The translations under genes were made by a program, and so were the position numbers. This document shows, piece after piece, positions 45,653 to 55,945 of a stretch of DNA of 64,000 bases (within the stretch, counting starts at the first letter, position 1; the number at the start of each line of letters is the position of its first letter). Source of the DNA: Panopea generosa (taxonomy: Eukaryota; Mollusca; Bivalvia; Adapedonta; Hiatellidae); assembly GCA_029582155.1 (NCBI GenBank), contig CM055895.1, positions 11,760,270 through 11,824,269 on the forward strand. Direction: 5' to 3'. The notes below the pieces were generated by a model that made no database searches, was not told the DNA's origin, and saw only the letters and a program-made list of their open reading frames with translations.

Positions 45653-46514
45653 CAAAACTGTCGTAACTCCATTTTTTTTTTCACAAATTGATGTTTTTGC
45701 ATTTTTTATCTTATTCTGTGACAAAAATATTGTTGATTTTTTTTTTATATTTTAAGTAGTAAACATGAAAAAATGGTCCAAAAGTTGTATAATTATTTGG
45801 CTTGGTTCATTTATGCAATACTGTTGTAACTTGAGTTACATAGTATTACAGTGTTACACTGAAAAACAAACGGAGTTTGGTTTAACAAATATGCAACACT
45901 GTAGTAACTCCATAATATGTTTACATAATGAGGTACTGTTATAGACATGGTGTTGTAGTGGTTGGTTTCTACGTGTTGCTAAATGACAGTGCTCAAAACT
46001 GCTTTTAATAACAGTTGACATTATGGAAATGTAGTCAACTATTGGCACCTTTTCAACTCAAATAAGTGGCCTTTTTTCACCTGATGCACTCTGGTATTGT
46101 AATACAGTTATACTGTATGGCTCTACTCATCATTAATTTACATGTAGTTGGTTAAAAACATCTTTCTCATTTAATAATGGTAGAAATGAGGGTGCTACAG
46201 TGTTGTATAGAATATTTTTCAAGTTCATATTATATGATGTGGAATACTGTCGTAAATCAAGTTACTACAGTGTTGCATATTTGTTCTTTCCGATGAAACC
46301 TAACATTTGAAATGGAAAACTAGTAAGTCAGTTTTTATATCAAAATCATATTTTGTGTTAAATGTTAAAAAAAATAATCTCATAATGGTTTTAAAAAAAA
46401 ATCAAATAATGCAATGTTTTATGTTAAAACACTTGACATATATAAAAAACAAATAAATTAAGTTTTTTCCTTTATGCCTGAACAATTTTGAAAAATGGAG
46501 TAACGACAGTTTTG
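45653..46514. mobile_element. TIR element with nested inverted repeats
   Basis: The left end CAAAACTGTCGTAACTCCAT (45653) is mirrored by the right end (46490-46514) with one mismatch. Inside, a 26-bp perfect inverted repeat (45884-45909 and 46260-46285) carries the related motif ACTGTAGTAACT. No target duplication or coding content is seen. I call it a foldback-like non-autonomous DNA element. Confidence 0.6.
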
Positions 46515-46607
46515 GGTTGAGCCCTCGATTTACTACTAAACGGCTTGTCCAATATTGATTAAAATTAACAGGGATGTTCCTTGAGTGGTCCCCTCTCAAA
46601 ATTGCAG
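46515..46607 (+). repeat. fragment of the bivalve-type dispersed repeat
   Basis: It carries 'CAGGGATGTTCCTTGAGTGG' and 'CCCTCTCAAAATTG', typical of the family at 36202. It borders the 84-bp array. Confidence 0.5.
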
Positions 46608-46930
46608 AACTCAGGTTGCCATGCAAAAACTTCTTGTCCACAACTGTAATTCAGAGAGCTAAGATACAAAAATTGTTCATATTCCTTGCATAACTCTGGT
46701 TGCCATGCAAAAACTTCTTGTCCGCAATCGTAATTCAGAGAGCTAAGATACAAAAATTGTTCATATTCCATGCAGAACTCTGGTTGCCATGCAAAAACTT
46801 CTTGTCCACAACCATAATTCAGAGAGCTAAGATACAAAAATTGTTCATATTCCATGCAGAACTCTGGTTGCCATGCAAAAACTTCTTGTCCACAACTGTA
46901 ATTCAGAGAGCTATGATACAAAAATTGTTC
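46608..46930. repeat. 84-bp tandem array, four units
   Basis: Units start at 46608, 46692, 46776 and 46860, an exact 84-bp period, each with 'GGTTGCCATGCAAAAACTTC' and 'TTCAGAGAGCTAAGATACAA'. Because 84 is a multiple of three, the minus strand stays open for 118 codons and encodes a 28-residue repeat containing CGQEVFAWQPEFC. I regard the frame as probably incidental. Confidence 0.92.
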
Positions 46931-46976
46931 AAATAATATCTCTTTGGTTAAAATTGGCCCTATCCTGAAGGTCCGC

Positions 46977-48290
46977 TGTTTCTACTGAGATAATCTGCAG
47001 GTCAAATTATATGTCTTTATAGCTCATCTGTTTTTTTGAAGAAAAAAAAGTCTGGCTATTGTGATCACCCTGGCGTCGCCTGCATTGTCGTGATGCAAAA
47101 ACTTTAAAATAATTTGTCATAACTTAATACAATAGCTGTGTTACCTAATATGTTCTGGGTATTCTAATATGAGACTTGATTTTTCACCTGTATTATTAGC
47201 TCAAATGTAATGGTTGTTGTAGAGTTGCTTGCTGCATTCTTATCATAAGTAAACATCATTCATAAGTAGTAAGTATGCTAAAAGATGATTTTCCTCTTGT
47301 TGTTGTTTTTTATGATGCGGACTTTCATTTTGTTAAAGAGTATTGTCAAGAAAAGGCATTTGATGTTAACATTTGTCACAATGTTGTATTTGTGTTTAAT
47401 TTTGAAGAGTTCACAGATTTGAGGGAATTTTGTGTTTCATTCAATGCTGAAGCATACATCATTAATACAATATGCACTGAAGGAGCAAAATATTCAATGT
47501 GCTCAATGTGAATTTTGCCTTTTTGGCATTATTTGCTTTCCAGCTGATCACAGAAACAATTTTATTTTTGCAGTAGAGTAAGGAGTTCTCAAGACATCTA
47601 TATAGATGATATAACTTTATTCTTCTTCTGTCACTAGTTTTTTTGGTATTTCTCATAGTGTTGCCAATTACATACTTGTAATATATTAAGTATTATTTTA
47701 TGCTTTATGAGATGTACATTTTCTATAAATTATTTTAAACTAAACTTTAGGTATTATGTAAAAAATGTCCAGTGGTTAAAACTTCCCACTAAAGTAAACC
47801 TTTTCATCTTTATCTTTGGATTTGTTTACCTTTGATTCAGACTTTGCACCTTTTGAATCCTCAGAAACTTTACGTTCCCTTCACCTTTTCACCAGACTTA
47901 ATAACACTGTCCTTTACTTTGTCTATATTACCGCAATTCTGTGTCCATCTTGGGGTATTAATCACAACTGTGATAGCTCTAGTTCTTTTAAGTTTTGTTC
48001 ACTAAGTGTCAGACAGACAGGTGTCAAATAGACAGATATTTTGTCACTCAATCTTAAGTTTATTTTTTTAGCTTGTCTGTTTTTTTGAAGAAAAAAATTC
48101 AAGCTATTGTGATCACCCTGGAGGCTTTGTCATGCAAAAACTAACATTTGTCATAAACTAAAAACCATATAAGATATTTCACTGTAACTTGGTACACATG
48201 TTGCCAGAGACAATACGCATAGGTATATTGACCTACATTGTAAAACAGACAAGCGTTGGCAATCGCTCCGCAGTGCTCTTGTTTGTAATT
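46977..48290. repeat. two copies of a second dispersed repeat plus spacer
   Basis: At 47020-47215 and 48064-48290 the phrase 'TAGCTYRTCTGTTTTTTTGA' is followed by 'GCTATTGTGATCACCCTGG'. The second copy ends 'GTTGGCAATCGCTCCGCAGT'. 'TGAGATAATYTGCA' with 'GTCAAATTATATG' occurs both at 46990 and 48440. The spacer contains a 78-codon plus-strand frame (47275-47511) without recognisable domain. Confidence 0.6.
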
Positions 48291-48610
48291 TTTCCTTTGA
48301 TGTTGCAACTTTTAAATTTGTTTTTCATCTTTTTAGCATTTTTCTCTCTTTATTGCATCTTATTATGATTTGGGGTTTATGAGAATGTAATTCAGTTAAC
48401 ATCCCTTGACTTTTATATTCTGAAAGTCAACTGTTTCAACTGAGATAATTTGCATGTCAAATTATATGGCCTTTTTGTAATTTTTCCTTGGAAGTTGCAA
48501 CTATAAATTTGTTTTTCATTTCTTTTTCGTTATCTCTTCATTGCATCTTATTATTATTTTGGGTTTATCAAAAGGTAATTCAGTAGCCATCCCTGGAGTT
48601 TTATTTTTAT
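48284..48610. repeat. about 188-bp tandem duplication
   Basis: Two copies share 'TTTGTAATTTTTCCTT', 'AAATTTGTTTTTCAT', 'ATTGCATCTTATTAT' and 'GGTTTAT...GTAATTCAGT'. They are moderately diverged. Confidence 0.8.
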
Positions 48611-49160
48611 TTTTTACTTTTTAGTCAGGAGCTATGGCCCTTTGTTATTTTTCTCGCATTTACCTAGATAAGAAGATAACCTTTTGAACGTAGCTCTCAA
48701 ACAGTTTTTATGAATTTTACTGAAACTTTTCTAGACTTAAATCAGTCATCATGTAATGTTAAGTCCTAACCTTCAGGCATTAGATATTGCTCCGCCTTGG
48801 GGTGCCTCTACCTTCGTGAAAAGTATGTATATATCTATGTCAGGGAACAGATTCCTAATTTTGATTATATAATTATCCAGGAAAACCTGATACATGTATT
48901 TACATCAGTTAAAGGACATCACTTGAATTATTCAATATTTACATTATACAGTATAAGTCAAACAACAGTAGTTTCATTAATTCTTGCATAATTCAAATAA
49001 TGAATGTCTGCCTAAAAATTCTTTCCATGTTTTGATCACTTAAGCTGAATATTTTTACCAAAGATTAACATATTTCTTTTTCAACTTAATGAATATTCCA
49101 TTTTAACCACAAAACCAATTCACACATGAGCCATGTGGTTCTGGTATGTGTTTTATATAT
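48611..49160. other. gene-free stretch
   Basis: AT-rich DNA with no recognised gene or repeat. Confidence 0.5.
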
Positions 49161-49163
49161 TAA

Positions 49164-49391
49164 CCCTTTACTTCATATAGATGCCTTTTGACACCTAATA
49201 TAAACACCTTTGGACACGTAATATAGAAGGCTTCTGAATTATTTGATGAATTATGTTTATATTAACTGACAGAGTGGAAAACAGTGCAGGAAGTGTTCAG
49301 ATTGCTCGTTACCAGCAATCTGAACTCTTCCTGCACTGTTTTCAAAGGCCTGTGATTGGTGCGGGAAAACGCGTATCTATGGAGTAAAGGG
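49164..49391 (-). mobile_element. piggyBac-type MITE, copy 3, with hairpin
   Basis: TTAA flanks at 49160-49163 and 49392-49395. The ends are CCCTTTACTTCATA and its partner TATGGAGTAAAGGG. The orientation is reversed relative to 1780. The internal palindrome at 49277-49343 has 67 nt and nearly the same sequence as that of copy 1, with only loop and one or two arm changes. The left subterminal part carries two 'CACCTTTGGACAC'-type units. Confidence 0.9.
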
Positions 49392-49394
49392 TTA

Positions 49395-49797
49395 AGACTC
49401 AAATTAAGAAAACTAATCATTCTGAAACTGGTTGTAATTTACCTCATTATTAGGCCAGAGAAAAGAATATTAAGATTTTCATCCAGATTATGAAAAACAA
49501 TAGGGCGGGTGGGTAGATTTTATTTCTTATTTTCACGGACAAAGGCTAGACCCGATAATGAACTTGCAGTCCTGTCCATCATAAACACAAATACACAGTC
49601 ATTTTAACTGATTAATATGATGTAAACCATACATTAGTTTGCTTATATTTAACACATCATTATATTTTTTTATGATCATTCATCGTAGCTGCAGATTTTA
49701 ATCAAATAAAAAAAGTGTTGTTGTTTTTTTTTGTGGAGGATGGGGTGGGGGGGGGGGATGAGAATCTAAAATATTTTTTCTCCGACCTTCGGTTGTA
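49395..49797. other. gene-free stretch with G-rich patch
   Basis: A 'GGGGTGGGGGGGGGGG' patch lies at 49742-49757. Nothing else is supported. Confidence 0.5.
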
Positions 49798-49860
49798 AGG
49801 CCTAAAAAAAAAAAGGGTTTGTTTCCTGTTACATGCCCAAAAAAATATGGGTCGGTAGGT

Positions 49861-49898
<38 letters not shown>

Positions 49899-50341
49899 TC
49901 GTTACCACACTCCTTTATTAAATGGAACATCAAAATGAATGAGTTTGTTAGTTTCTATTACATGATTATATATGTCATTTTGGGGGTAGTGGTGTGAAAG
50001 TAATATATCTTTTAAATAGTACTCAATCTGAAATCTGAAGTGGCTGTAATAAACCGAGGAAGATGTTTGATATAGGCTATACTGTCTTCGCAAAAATTAT
50101 ACCTTGCACCGTTTCTGTGAGTCTATATCGTCTAGGCGTATGCAGTGATTATTTTATACTGAGATTACGAGCGTCTAAACGACACAGCGCGCCGGTGCGT
50201 AAGAATTACTTCGTTGTGAAAATCACCAAAAAGAGCGCGAAATCCGATGCCGATTTTTTGGACATAAAAACTTTTGAGTCGGCAGTTAAAATATAGGGTC
50301 GGTCGGGTAACCGGAAACAAACATCTTTTTTTTTTAGGCCT
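49798..50341. mobile_element. 544-bp TIR element with AGGCCTAAAAAA ends
   Basis: The left end is AGGCCTAAAAAAAAAAAG followed by GGTTTGTTTCCTGTTAC. The right end is its inverted partner, with GTAACCGGAAACAAAC before TTTTTTAGGCCT. A 32-nt T run lies at 49866-49897. A plus-strand frame (50063-50296) runs through but shows no transposase motif. The target duplication is unclear. Confidence 0.7.
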
Positions 50342-51304
50342 AATTGTTAATTTGCAAGGGCTGTTAAGGTTCATTTCCGGAGTGGGGTGGCTATAAATTC
50401 AATAATAATTTTGATTCCAGTATTTTCATTCAGGTAAAATGTTTTTTTTCTTGTAAGGCCATATCAAGTTCATTTTATGTTTAGAATCCTAGAGCGAATA
50501 GGTTTCAATAATATGTTCAGCTGAAAAGAAAACAACAAACAAAAAGAATCTGATAGCTTTTAGAGAAAATTTCAGATGGAAAAAGCAACCTTGGATCAGT
50601 GTTAAAATGCAATGAAAACCACTTTTCTCTTACTAACATTGAGTAGAAGTATTACTTTCACCACATTGTAGTATCAAAAACACTTTCATACTGTATGAAA
50701 TAAGAAAAGCCTATACATTTGATTATTTGTAATCATATATAAGTTAAAATGATACTAAAAATGAGTTTACTTGGTATGGCTTAATAAATTTCACACAATA
50801 TTCTTTGAAAATGGTTTAGAATTGCTGAACTGTTTTACATTTTGTTCCATAATATGGAGTTTACTTTAGAAACTAATTTAAGTTTTTGCAAAGTAGCTAA
50901 AAATAAAAACATAATTCAAGAATACTGAGTAGCTTGTGAGTTTTCCCCATGATGATCTAGACAGTAAAAAAATCAATCTTGGCAGCAATTCCAATACCAA
51001 CTTCCTGTGTTGCCTAATGGTAGTGTTAAAAACATCGCTATTTACAATGTTGTGGGTTTGATTCATTTTAGTTGTTATGCAGCATGGCTCTATGTGAGAA
51101 CACTTTGTAGTGTTGTGCCGTGGGAGTTTTAAGGAATGAGGAATGAGGATACAATGGGAGGATCATACAGAGACATTGAAAAGTGTTCTGGGACCGAAAT
51201 GCGGGGTATATATATATATACTGTATATATAAAAAGTTAAAGAGTTCCCAACTAAACCCCAGAACACTGTTTTATACAGAGACCCCGTAACTTCCAACAT
51301 GTCT

Positions 51305-51348
<44 letters not shown>

Positions 51349-51349
51349 G
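50342..51349. other. gene-free AT-rich stretch
   Basis: It ends with (TA)n tracts at about 51207-51230 and 51309-51344. A tRNA-like 'GGGTTTGATTC' at 51054 may be a SINE relic. Confidence 0.5.
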
Positions 51350-51669
51350 CCATCGGGCCGAGTCGGGAATAGACAGGCGACTTCTTCATAATCAAAAAGT
51401 ATTTGAAACAATTTCCAAATTGGATTATGGAATATAAAGAAATAATGCTGTTTATCAATACATGCAAACATATAACAGGAAATGAACTGCCTATGTTAAA
51501 TTTAGGCCAATTTCTCCGTTTAATTGGCAATGTTGAAACATTGTTAAACAAAATTGTTAAACCGCATTATGTCTTTATATTCCAGGATGCAAACATTCGG
51601 AAATTGTTTCAAATACATTTTTATTAATATGTAGAAGTCGCGTGTTCGATTCCCGACTCGGCCCAATGG
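51350..51669. repeat. long inverted repeat with tRNA-like arms
   Basis: The left arm (51350-51459) and right arm (51554-51669) are about 110 bp and imperfectly complementary. The outer part of the right arm reads GTGTTCGATTCCCGACTCGG, a B-box-bearing SINE head; the left arm holds its inverted copy with a damaged B box. The inner parts pair through 'TGGAATATAAAGA.ATAATGC'. The loop is about 95 bp. Confidence 0.85.
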
Positions 51670-52661
51670 CCTCCACTCGAAACAGCACTTAGGTACTGGT
51701 AATACACAGGAAACGGACCCAAGAGTGCCAGATTCAAATAAGCGCTAAGCTTACATCGCGGTCGAATAAATAATGAGTATAAACTAAACAGGCCTCCTGG
51801 GAATATATACGCCTTTTTTACTAAAAATATATAAGAAACCGAATATATGAGAAGGGAAGCAACTATTATGATTTCTGCGCTTATACTCTAAATATGCGTT
51901 ACCTCCCTTGTAACATTTTGTATCGCAGTGTATTAAAGTCTAGTAACCAAATGAATTAATATTGTTAAATATCACTTTAGGAAAAGATATTGTTCCGTGA
52001 TTATAATTATTTTGATTAAAAGAAATGTGGTAAGATACTACAGGTAAATAAATATGTAGAATAAAAAGTTCGGATTTAGATCTACTAGTATTTCGTGCCA
52101 ATTTCAAATACTTGCAGTAGTAGGCTGTTGTAAGAAGGTTTTGGGTTTATAGCATGGTGTTGTTGGTGTTTCAATAATAAATAAAAGCCTTAAAATAGTA
52201 GAAAAACATAGAATAAAATGAAGCACTGTTTGTTTCAGTGACATATCGAATAAGCTCATCTAACAAGCACATAACATGTGAATTTTTCCGACTTCTCCAC
52301 TAGTGCAATAACCACTTTTGATGTTTGTTCGTTTAAAGATAAAGTTTGACCTTTCCCTAAAACAATGTTAACATAGCTTTAAAATATATACCGGTAGGTA
52401 TTTATTTTCTAGATTGTAAATTTCATCGGTTATTACAATTTGATTGCCACGGTAATTAAGTCTATGCGTGCGTGTGTGGGTGCGTGTGTGGGTGCGTGCG
52501 TGCGTGACTTTCCAGTTGAAAACAATATCATATTAAAACAAACGTATAATAAAAACATCCTTTGCATTCGTATGAAAAGAATAACTGAAATGTATGTCAC
52601 TGAAACCGAGGCACATCAGACATAGTCTCAAACATTTCCTAAAGTACTCGTTAAATCGTCG
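51670..52661. other. gene-free stretch
   Basis: A GTGCGTGTGTGG repeat lies at 52464-52506. No gene is supported. Confidence 0.5.
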
Positions 52662-52998
52662 CCGGGCCCAATTAGCCCCAGTCGGTAACACATCTGACTA
52701 TCAATCCAGGGGACGTGAGTCCGAATCTCCACCCGGCAACAGTCTGTGTGATGACTGATTTACGACATTGTGTCTCATTATCATTCGTCTCTCACCGCTG
52801 ATTCAAGTGGGAAAGTTATCAGTTCATTGCAGAGGTGGGGTGTGCTTAAGTACTGGTTAACCTTTCAGGATCCCAGGAAACAGTAATTAGGTTAATAAAT
52901 CGTCTGTTTGCCCTCGATTGCATAAAATGACACTAAATAATCAATCAATCAATCAATTAATCAATTAATAAATCAATCAATCAATCAATCAATCATTC
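52662..52998 (+). mobile_element. tRNA-derived SINE, family A, full length with (AATC)n tail
   Basis: A box CCAATTAGCCCCAGTCGG and B box GTGAGTCCGAATCTCC, then the body 'GATTCAAGTGGGAAAGTTAT' and 'GGTTAACCTTTCAGGATCCC', and a long AATCAATCAATC tail broken by ATTAATC variants. It is a complete reference copy for the family. Confidence 0.9.
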
Positions 52999-53042
52999 AA
53001 TTGTTAAAGTGTCAATGTTTCGTAGTGTATAGTATTGATTTA

Positions 53043-53330
53043 TTAAAAAAAAATTGTAGCCCAAGTAATACGTCCAACTTCATATAATTGTCCTAACATT
53101 ATATAACGTTGATATGGGTATATTGTATTATTCATTTTGAGCAATTTCAAACTATATCTGACACAATTACAGTGATAATCGACATACACTGGGTATCTAC
53201 CACATTCTCCTCTAACAAACTTGTGAAATACATTAGTTGGGAGTCTAAAAAAAAATTCTACAACACTGATCATGTTCAGTTTCAATAGATTCTGTATAGT
53301 CATGTCCCCCTATTTCAGTTGTGTAAAGAA
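53043..53330 (-). pseudogene. LINE relic: region after the reverse transcriptase
   Basis: The minus strand reads RGECGRYPVYVDYHCNCVRY followed by SLKLLKM and later GRITWAT. That pattern (Y/R-GE-GR-PV/L-Y-I/V followed by W/S-LKLL) is one I know from the C-terminal part of non-LTR retrotransposon polyproteins of molluscs. The fragment is short and ends in stops. It lies downstream, in the same orientation, of the reverse-transcriptase piece at 53480-54129, so both probably come from one internally deleted element. Confidence 0.5.
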
Positions 53331-53479
53331 AAATTAGTTTAATCATTGTGTCGAACGGCTTTAGTAAGTATTTGCTTTCAGTGTAACCAGCATTACGATC
53401 GTATTTTGTAATTTAATCACTAAGTGTTTAGCTTGTAAAAATAAACATTTTTTTGCATATGATCAGATATGTTTTGGAA

Positions 53480-54129
53480 TGGAATATTATGGAATCGTGA
53501 TTGTCCTTCATCTTTCTTATTATGTTCTTCAGACCAGTTATATAATCGTCATACCTTTAAGAATCGTATTCAAAATATTGATTAATGATATACCTTTAAA
53601 ATTAAAAACATCATTCATTGAATCAATTTATAAATTGGGCACAGTATGCTTTCTGACAAAGCAGTAGGATGCGCTCAAATACCGAGTATTTTGTTATAAA
53701 AATACAAATAAAAATATGGGAAATATGTCGTGAGGTGGGTTCTTTATCATTTTGTGAATTATCCCATCAGGTCCACTATATTTTTAAAATATAAGACAAC
53801 CAATGTTTGTCTGTAATTCTGATATATCGAATGCATCATTAAACACATCATCAATGCCTATATCATGATTTATTTGCAGATGGTGACTATTGCCATTATA
53901 TCAATATAAAATCGCCATACCAGCACTTACTGCCGTTAATGACAGTATCATACCTCAATTGGCTTATACCTAAACTTTCTAACAGTTTTCCAAAGTAAGT
54001 TATTGTTATCTTGTGAATCTACTTAACATTATCTATTGTGTATTTATGAACCATTTTTTTATCTTTACAAACATTTTTAAACATATTTCTAGTTTCTTTG
54101 TAATTCATTAGGTTTTCGCCTTTGCTGTG
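53480..54129 (-). pseudogene. LINE relic: pre-RT and RT start, copy 1
   Basis: Minus-strand pieces in order: NYKETRNMFKNVCKDKK, then HHLQINHDIGIDDVFNDAF, a SGPDG motif (characteristic of non-LTR RT) and further on a PTA..ESIL.PIYK stretch. Stops and frameshifts interrupt it many times. Over about 595 bp (53535-54129) it is the diverged twin of 54739-55331. Confidence 0.65.
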
Positions 54130-54531
54130 AGATGACCTTCCCACACGACGAGTTGGGACTGATGGCTGCCCAGACCATAACTCCCCCCCCCCCCCTACAC
54201 ACACACACACACACACACCGTAACGGTTGTGCTGCAGAACGCAATTGTTAGCGTTGCTCGTTCATGACGTTGTCTGTAGACACGGATACGTCCGTCGGCG
54301 TTGGACAAGTTGAACGTGACTCGTCACTAAATAACACGTTGGTGACCGATGAAGACACCGCGTAAGAACTAGACCGCGGTAGGGACTGCGGCAGCTAATT
54401 CCCCATTTTCTAACATGATTTCTGACTGTACGTCGACTTACAGGGCGTCCACAGTTACCTTCAGCTAAACGTGACGTGGATTCAGCCGTCAGAAATCTAT
54501 CACGCAGATTGCGTTGACGAACGAGAGACAT
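54130..54531 (-). pseudogene. Tc1-type transposase relic with microsatellite insertion
   Basis: The minus strand shows the helix-turn-helix region (RDRFLTAESTSRL, then GRPVSRRTVRNHVRKWGI, then RSPYRGLVLT), a frameshift, FNLSNADGRIRVYR-like residues, another break, and VMVWAAISP near 54180. These are in the order of a Tc1/mariner transposase. The catalytic DDE core is incomplete. A (GT)n plus poly-G tract (complement of 54181-54217) expanded exactly in the glycine linker just before VMVW. Confidence 0.75.
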
Positions 54532-54736
54532 TATTTAAAAAATGTCTAGCGACTTGTTCTTGCGTTCGCCAACATTCAAGTATGACCAAAACTTGAGGTT
54601 GTATATGGTTGTATGTCGACTAACACATGTACCTTTGTAAAATTCACTCAATAAAACCACATGCTTGACACGCATGGGCTGCACGAGGACATCATGAGCA
54701 GGTATATGAATTTAACAATGAACTGAGCAAAATCAG

Positions 54737-55331
54737 ATCAGTTATATAATCGTCATACCTTTAAGAATCATATTCAAAATATTAATTAATTATATACCTC
54801 TAAAATTAAAAACATCATTTATTGAATCGATTTATAAATTGGGGACAGTATGCTTTCTGGCCAAGCAGTAGGATACACTCCAATACCGAGTATTTTGTTA
54901 TAAAAATACAATTAAAAGTATTGGAGATATGTCGTGAGGTATGTTCTTTATCATTTTGTGAATTATCCCACCAGACCCACTATATTTTCAAAATATAGAC
55001 AACGAATGTTTGTCAGTAATTCTGACATATCGAATGCATCATTAAACACATCATCAATGTCTATATCATGATTTATTTGCAGATGATGAACGTTGTCATT
55101 ATATCGATAAAAAAATGTCATACCAGCGCTTACTGCCAGTAATGACAGTATCATACCTCAATTGGCATATACCTAAACTTTCTAACAGTTTCCAAAGTAA
55201 ATTAGTGTCACCTTGTGAAACAATTAAACAATATCTATTGTGTATTCATGCAGCATTTCTTTTACATTTACAAACATTTTTAAACATATTTCTAGTTTCT
55301 TTGTAATTCATTTAGTTTTCGCCTGTGCTGT
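54737..55331 (-). pseudogene. LINE relic: pre-RT and RT start, copy 2
   Basis: The minus strand has FKNVCKCK, a KLLESLGI-like stretch, then HHLQINHDIDIDDVFNDAFD and MSELLTNIRCLYFENIVG (the SGPDG position reads VGLVG here), followed by the GVYPTAWPESILSPIYK motif expected at the start of a non-LTR reverse transcriptase. Stops break the frame. It is similar along its whole length to copy 1, which lies 1.2 kb to the left in the same orientation with the Tc1 relic between them. Confidence 0.7.
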
Positions 55332-55504
55332 TATTCCTGTAATTATTTTCTGTTATTCTACCAGGGCAGTTGGACCGTCACAATGCAACAACCAGTGCGA
55401 ACTTCAACACATTTAGCAGCTTTGTGGTACAAAATCAACACTCATTTGAACATTGTTATAAATATATCCATCTCAAACATTTCAAATTTATTTGACAAAA
55501 TCTG

Positions 55505-55945
55505 TAGAGAGTGATACAATTGGTGTAGGGATTATGTGACATGTCCTGCAACTATACAGAGAGTGTATCTATAATGACAGAATTGATACAGGAAGTAAAT
55601 GATATGTTCTTAAGATGTACAGTGACACTCACTATATGTGATGATACAGTTGCAGTGGTCCCAGATGGCACTGAGTTGTCCAGCAGGTATGCAATGGTAG
55701 CACCTGTAGTGACATAACAATAAATGATAACTGAGTTGTCTAGCAAAGTAGCAGTTTTGAATTCTGTAATTAGATAGCTAATACAAGATTAAAATAAGAT
55801 GCCCTGCAATTTCCAATAACCATTCTTGTAATGACATAATTATATCATCTGGAACTGAGATATCCTGCAAGTATTCCATGACAATATCTAGTGATACAAT
55901 TGGTAGAATCTGAAAGTGAGATGTCCAGAAAGAATCAGAGGTCTG
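55505..55945. repeat. degenerate tandem repeat, about 90-100 bp
   Basis: The phrases 'GATACAATTGGT', 'TGAGTTGTCCAGCA', 'TGAGATATCCTGCAA' and 'GAGATGTCCAGAAA' recur four to five times. The unit is eroded and the period is irregular. Confidence 0.55.

Noticed and set aside
47275-47511. 78-codon plus-strand frame
   Set aside because: It lies between two dispersed-repeat copies with no recognisable domain or splice site.
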